64,000 nt of DNA from Erpobdella octoculata (lineage: Eukaryota > Annelida > Clitellata > Hirudinida > Erpobdellidae). A program made the translations under genes and the position numbers. The notes under the pieces are model-generated. The model was not told the DNA's origin. It did not search any database and saw only the letters and a list, made by a program, of their open reading frames with translations. The stretch covers positions 5,855,124 to 5,919,123 of the forward strand of contig OZ022240.1 of NCBI GenBank assembly GCA_963978895.1, read 5' to 3'. Below are positions 62,730 through 64,000 of this stretch, piece by piece. How positions within the stretch are numbered: the first letter of the stretch is position 1; every line of letters begins with the position of its first letter.

Positions 62730-64000
62730 ATGAAATTGCACGATTTATTGGTTTTATACAACTACAGAAAATGGTTTTTCTTAGCCCTTGTTGCAATTTC
62801 ATTTCTGTTCTTATACCTTTTGAATAATCGTTTAGGAGGGAGCAGCACCTTTGCTATTTTACATGAAGCGTTATTTATTCCAGAGCTGAATGAAGAGATT
62901 CATCATAGGGATGAGTTGTATGTTCATTCTAGCCAATTCAAATCTGGTCTCAGTGATTCCAATCACAAACAACATAAACACGATGAGGAGATTGGTTTTG
63001 TACTTCATGAAAGTGACTTAGGTGCACCTGAGTTTATTGGAAGAAACCAGAAGATTTTTCCCGTCGTAGAGAACGATCCTAACACATTTCTCAATGTTCA
63101 AGATTTTGATAATCAAATTAGTCCCCTCTTTACAGATTCAGACTATCCAGAAAGAAGTATAGCAATTGGTTGTGCTCTCACAACTCGGAACGAAGTCGGT
63201 TTGACTAGCGAAATTTTAGAATTTCATTTACCCTTCTTCAGAGGTCTTTTATCATCATTTTGCACCACCGCAACTAGAGGTTTTAATTACCACTTTTACG
63301 TTGCTCACGATCACACCGACCCGTTCTTTATATCCGACAATGCTCACTACGAGTTCAAACGGACGTTCCATGAACAGTTGTCCAAATTTTGCCAAAAGAA
63401 AATAAACACGACACTCCATCTAGTAGAATGTCATCATTCAGGGAATCCTGCCTGGGCTCAGAACGATGCCATGATGGCTGCGTACATGGATAATATGGAC
63501 TATTATTACAGAGTTAATGATGATACTGTTATGGAAACCACGGGATGGACGGAAAAGTTCATTGATGAATTAAGAAGATTCAATCCTCCAAATGTTGGAG
63601 TTGTCGGACCTTGGTTCAAAGAAGGAAATGTCGTCATTTTGACCCACGACTTTGTTCATAGGACTCACATTGATATTTTTGGATTTTATTATCCAAGAGT
63701 TTTTACCGATTGGTTTGCCGATGACTGGATAACAAATGTCTACTGGCCAGAAAGATGTAGAAAAGTGCCGGGAACGAGGGTTAAACATACGATGGAAAAA
63801 GGACAAAGATATGTGGCTCACTATGAAAAAGCTGGCAAGGTTAAAGTAGAAAGTGACATTGGAAAAAACATTATCACGAGGTATATCAAAAGAATTGTTG
63901 ATGGAAAAATCAAAGGAGAGTGGGAAAAGGATGCTGTTGGAGTGGTTTCAACATCTCTATATGGCAGTGACGTGGGGCTGATTTACGGGTGCCTCAGGTA
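62730..64000 (+). CDS. Type II membrane glycosyltransferase-like protein, partial
   Basis: ATG at 62730 opens a frame with no stop to the window edge. A donor-like CTCAGGTA at 63993-64000 suggests the first coding exon ends at 63997, after about 422 codons. Residues ~15-31 (WFFLALVAISFLFLYLL) form one hydrophobic segment after a short basic tail, which is typical of Golgi type II enzymes. A Ser/His-rich stem leads to a globular domain from ~150 with NYHFYVAHDHTD and, at ~261-266, RVNDDTV (an Asp-Asp motif like the metal-binding DxD of GT-A folds), then GWTEKFIDEL, NVGVVGPWF and DWFADDWI. The order of DD motif, GVVGP block and DDW is what I expect of a GT-A nucleotide-sugar enzyme. Donor and acceptor cannot be told, and I do not recognise a named family. 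Confidence 0.75.
   Translation, partial: MKLHDLLVLYNYRKWFFLALVAISFLFLYLLNNRLGGSSTFAILHEALFIPELNEEIHHRDELYVHSSQFKSGLSDSNHKQHKHDEEIGFVLHESDLGAPEFIGRNQKIFPVVENDPNTFLNVQDFDNQISPLFTDSDYPERSIAIGCALTTRNEVGLTSEILEFHLPFFRGLLSSFCTTATRGFNYHFYVAHDHTDPFFISDNAHYEFKRTFHEQLSKFCQKKINTTLHLVECHHSGNPAWAQNDAMMAAYMDNMDYYYRVNDDTVMETTGWTEKFIDELRRFNPPNVGVVGPWFKEGNVVILTHDFVHRTHIDIFGFYYPRVFTDWFADDWITNVYWPERCRKVPGTRVKHTMEKGQRYVAHYEKAGKVKVESDIGKNIITRYIKRIVDGKIKGEWEKDAVGVVSTSLYGSDVGLIYGCLR

Overview
The window looks like nuclear DNA from an invertebrate animal. It is AT-rich and full of simple repeats. Genes have many short GT-AG introns, some flanked by AATAAA signals, and they are metazoan families (USP48, DDX43, SF3B1, elongin C). 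Non-LTR, hAT, piggyBac and Helitron remnants are abundant. I cannot name the species from sequence alone; a spiralian would fit the repeat-bearing Helitrons, but that is inference.

Layout. 1-8.9 kb: no gene recognised; AT-rich DNA with microsatellites. 8.9-21.1 kb: Helitron-dominated. Two families are seen, called A and B here. Both have 5' ends of the form TCTATATATATAAA and 3' ends of hairpin plus CTAG, and both insert between A and T. They enclose an RNase H-bearing LINE split by a SINE, and an intact intronless elongin C-like gene (15949-16338). 21.2-25.0 kb: a complete intronless SF3B1-like ORF of 1237 codons. 25.1-28.2 kb: a full-length family A Helitron carrying a ~500-bp ACAT tract, one exon-sized fragment of eIF2B-alpha, and a decayed Helitron with Pif1-like helicase remnants. 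29.8-33.9 kb: a seven-exon DDX43-like KH/DEAD-box helicase gene. 34.5-37.4 kb (minus): an eight-exon leucine-rich-repeat gene of 371 codons. 38.3-39.4 kb: a decayed reverse transcriptase LINE. 39.8-62.0 kb (minus): a USP48 deubiquitinase gene with about 28 exons. Its introns hold an hAT remnant, satellites, a TTAA-bounded piggyBac remnant, a tRNA-like SINE, Helitrons and foldback elements. 62.7-64.0 kb (plus): the first exon of a type II membrane glycosyltransferase-like gene, running to the window edge.

The genes do not form an operon or single pathway. SF3B1 (splicing), DDX43 (RNA helicase), elongin C (E3 ligase adaptor) and USP48 (deubiquitinase) are ordinary nuclear regulators. The most unusual features are two intact intronless copies of normally intron-bearing housekeeping genes among Helitrons, the palindromic Helitron ends, and Helitrons that carry long tetranucleotide arrays. 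Gene models were built by hand from splice consensus, reading-frame phase and remembered family sequence; no alignment or transcript was available.
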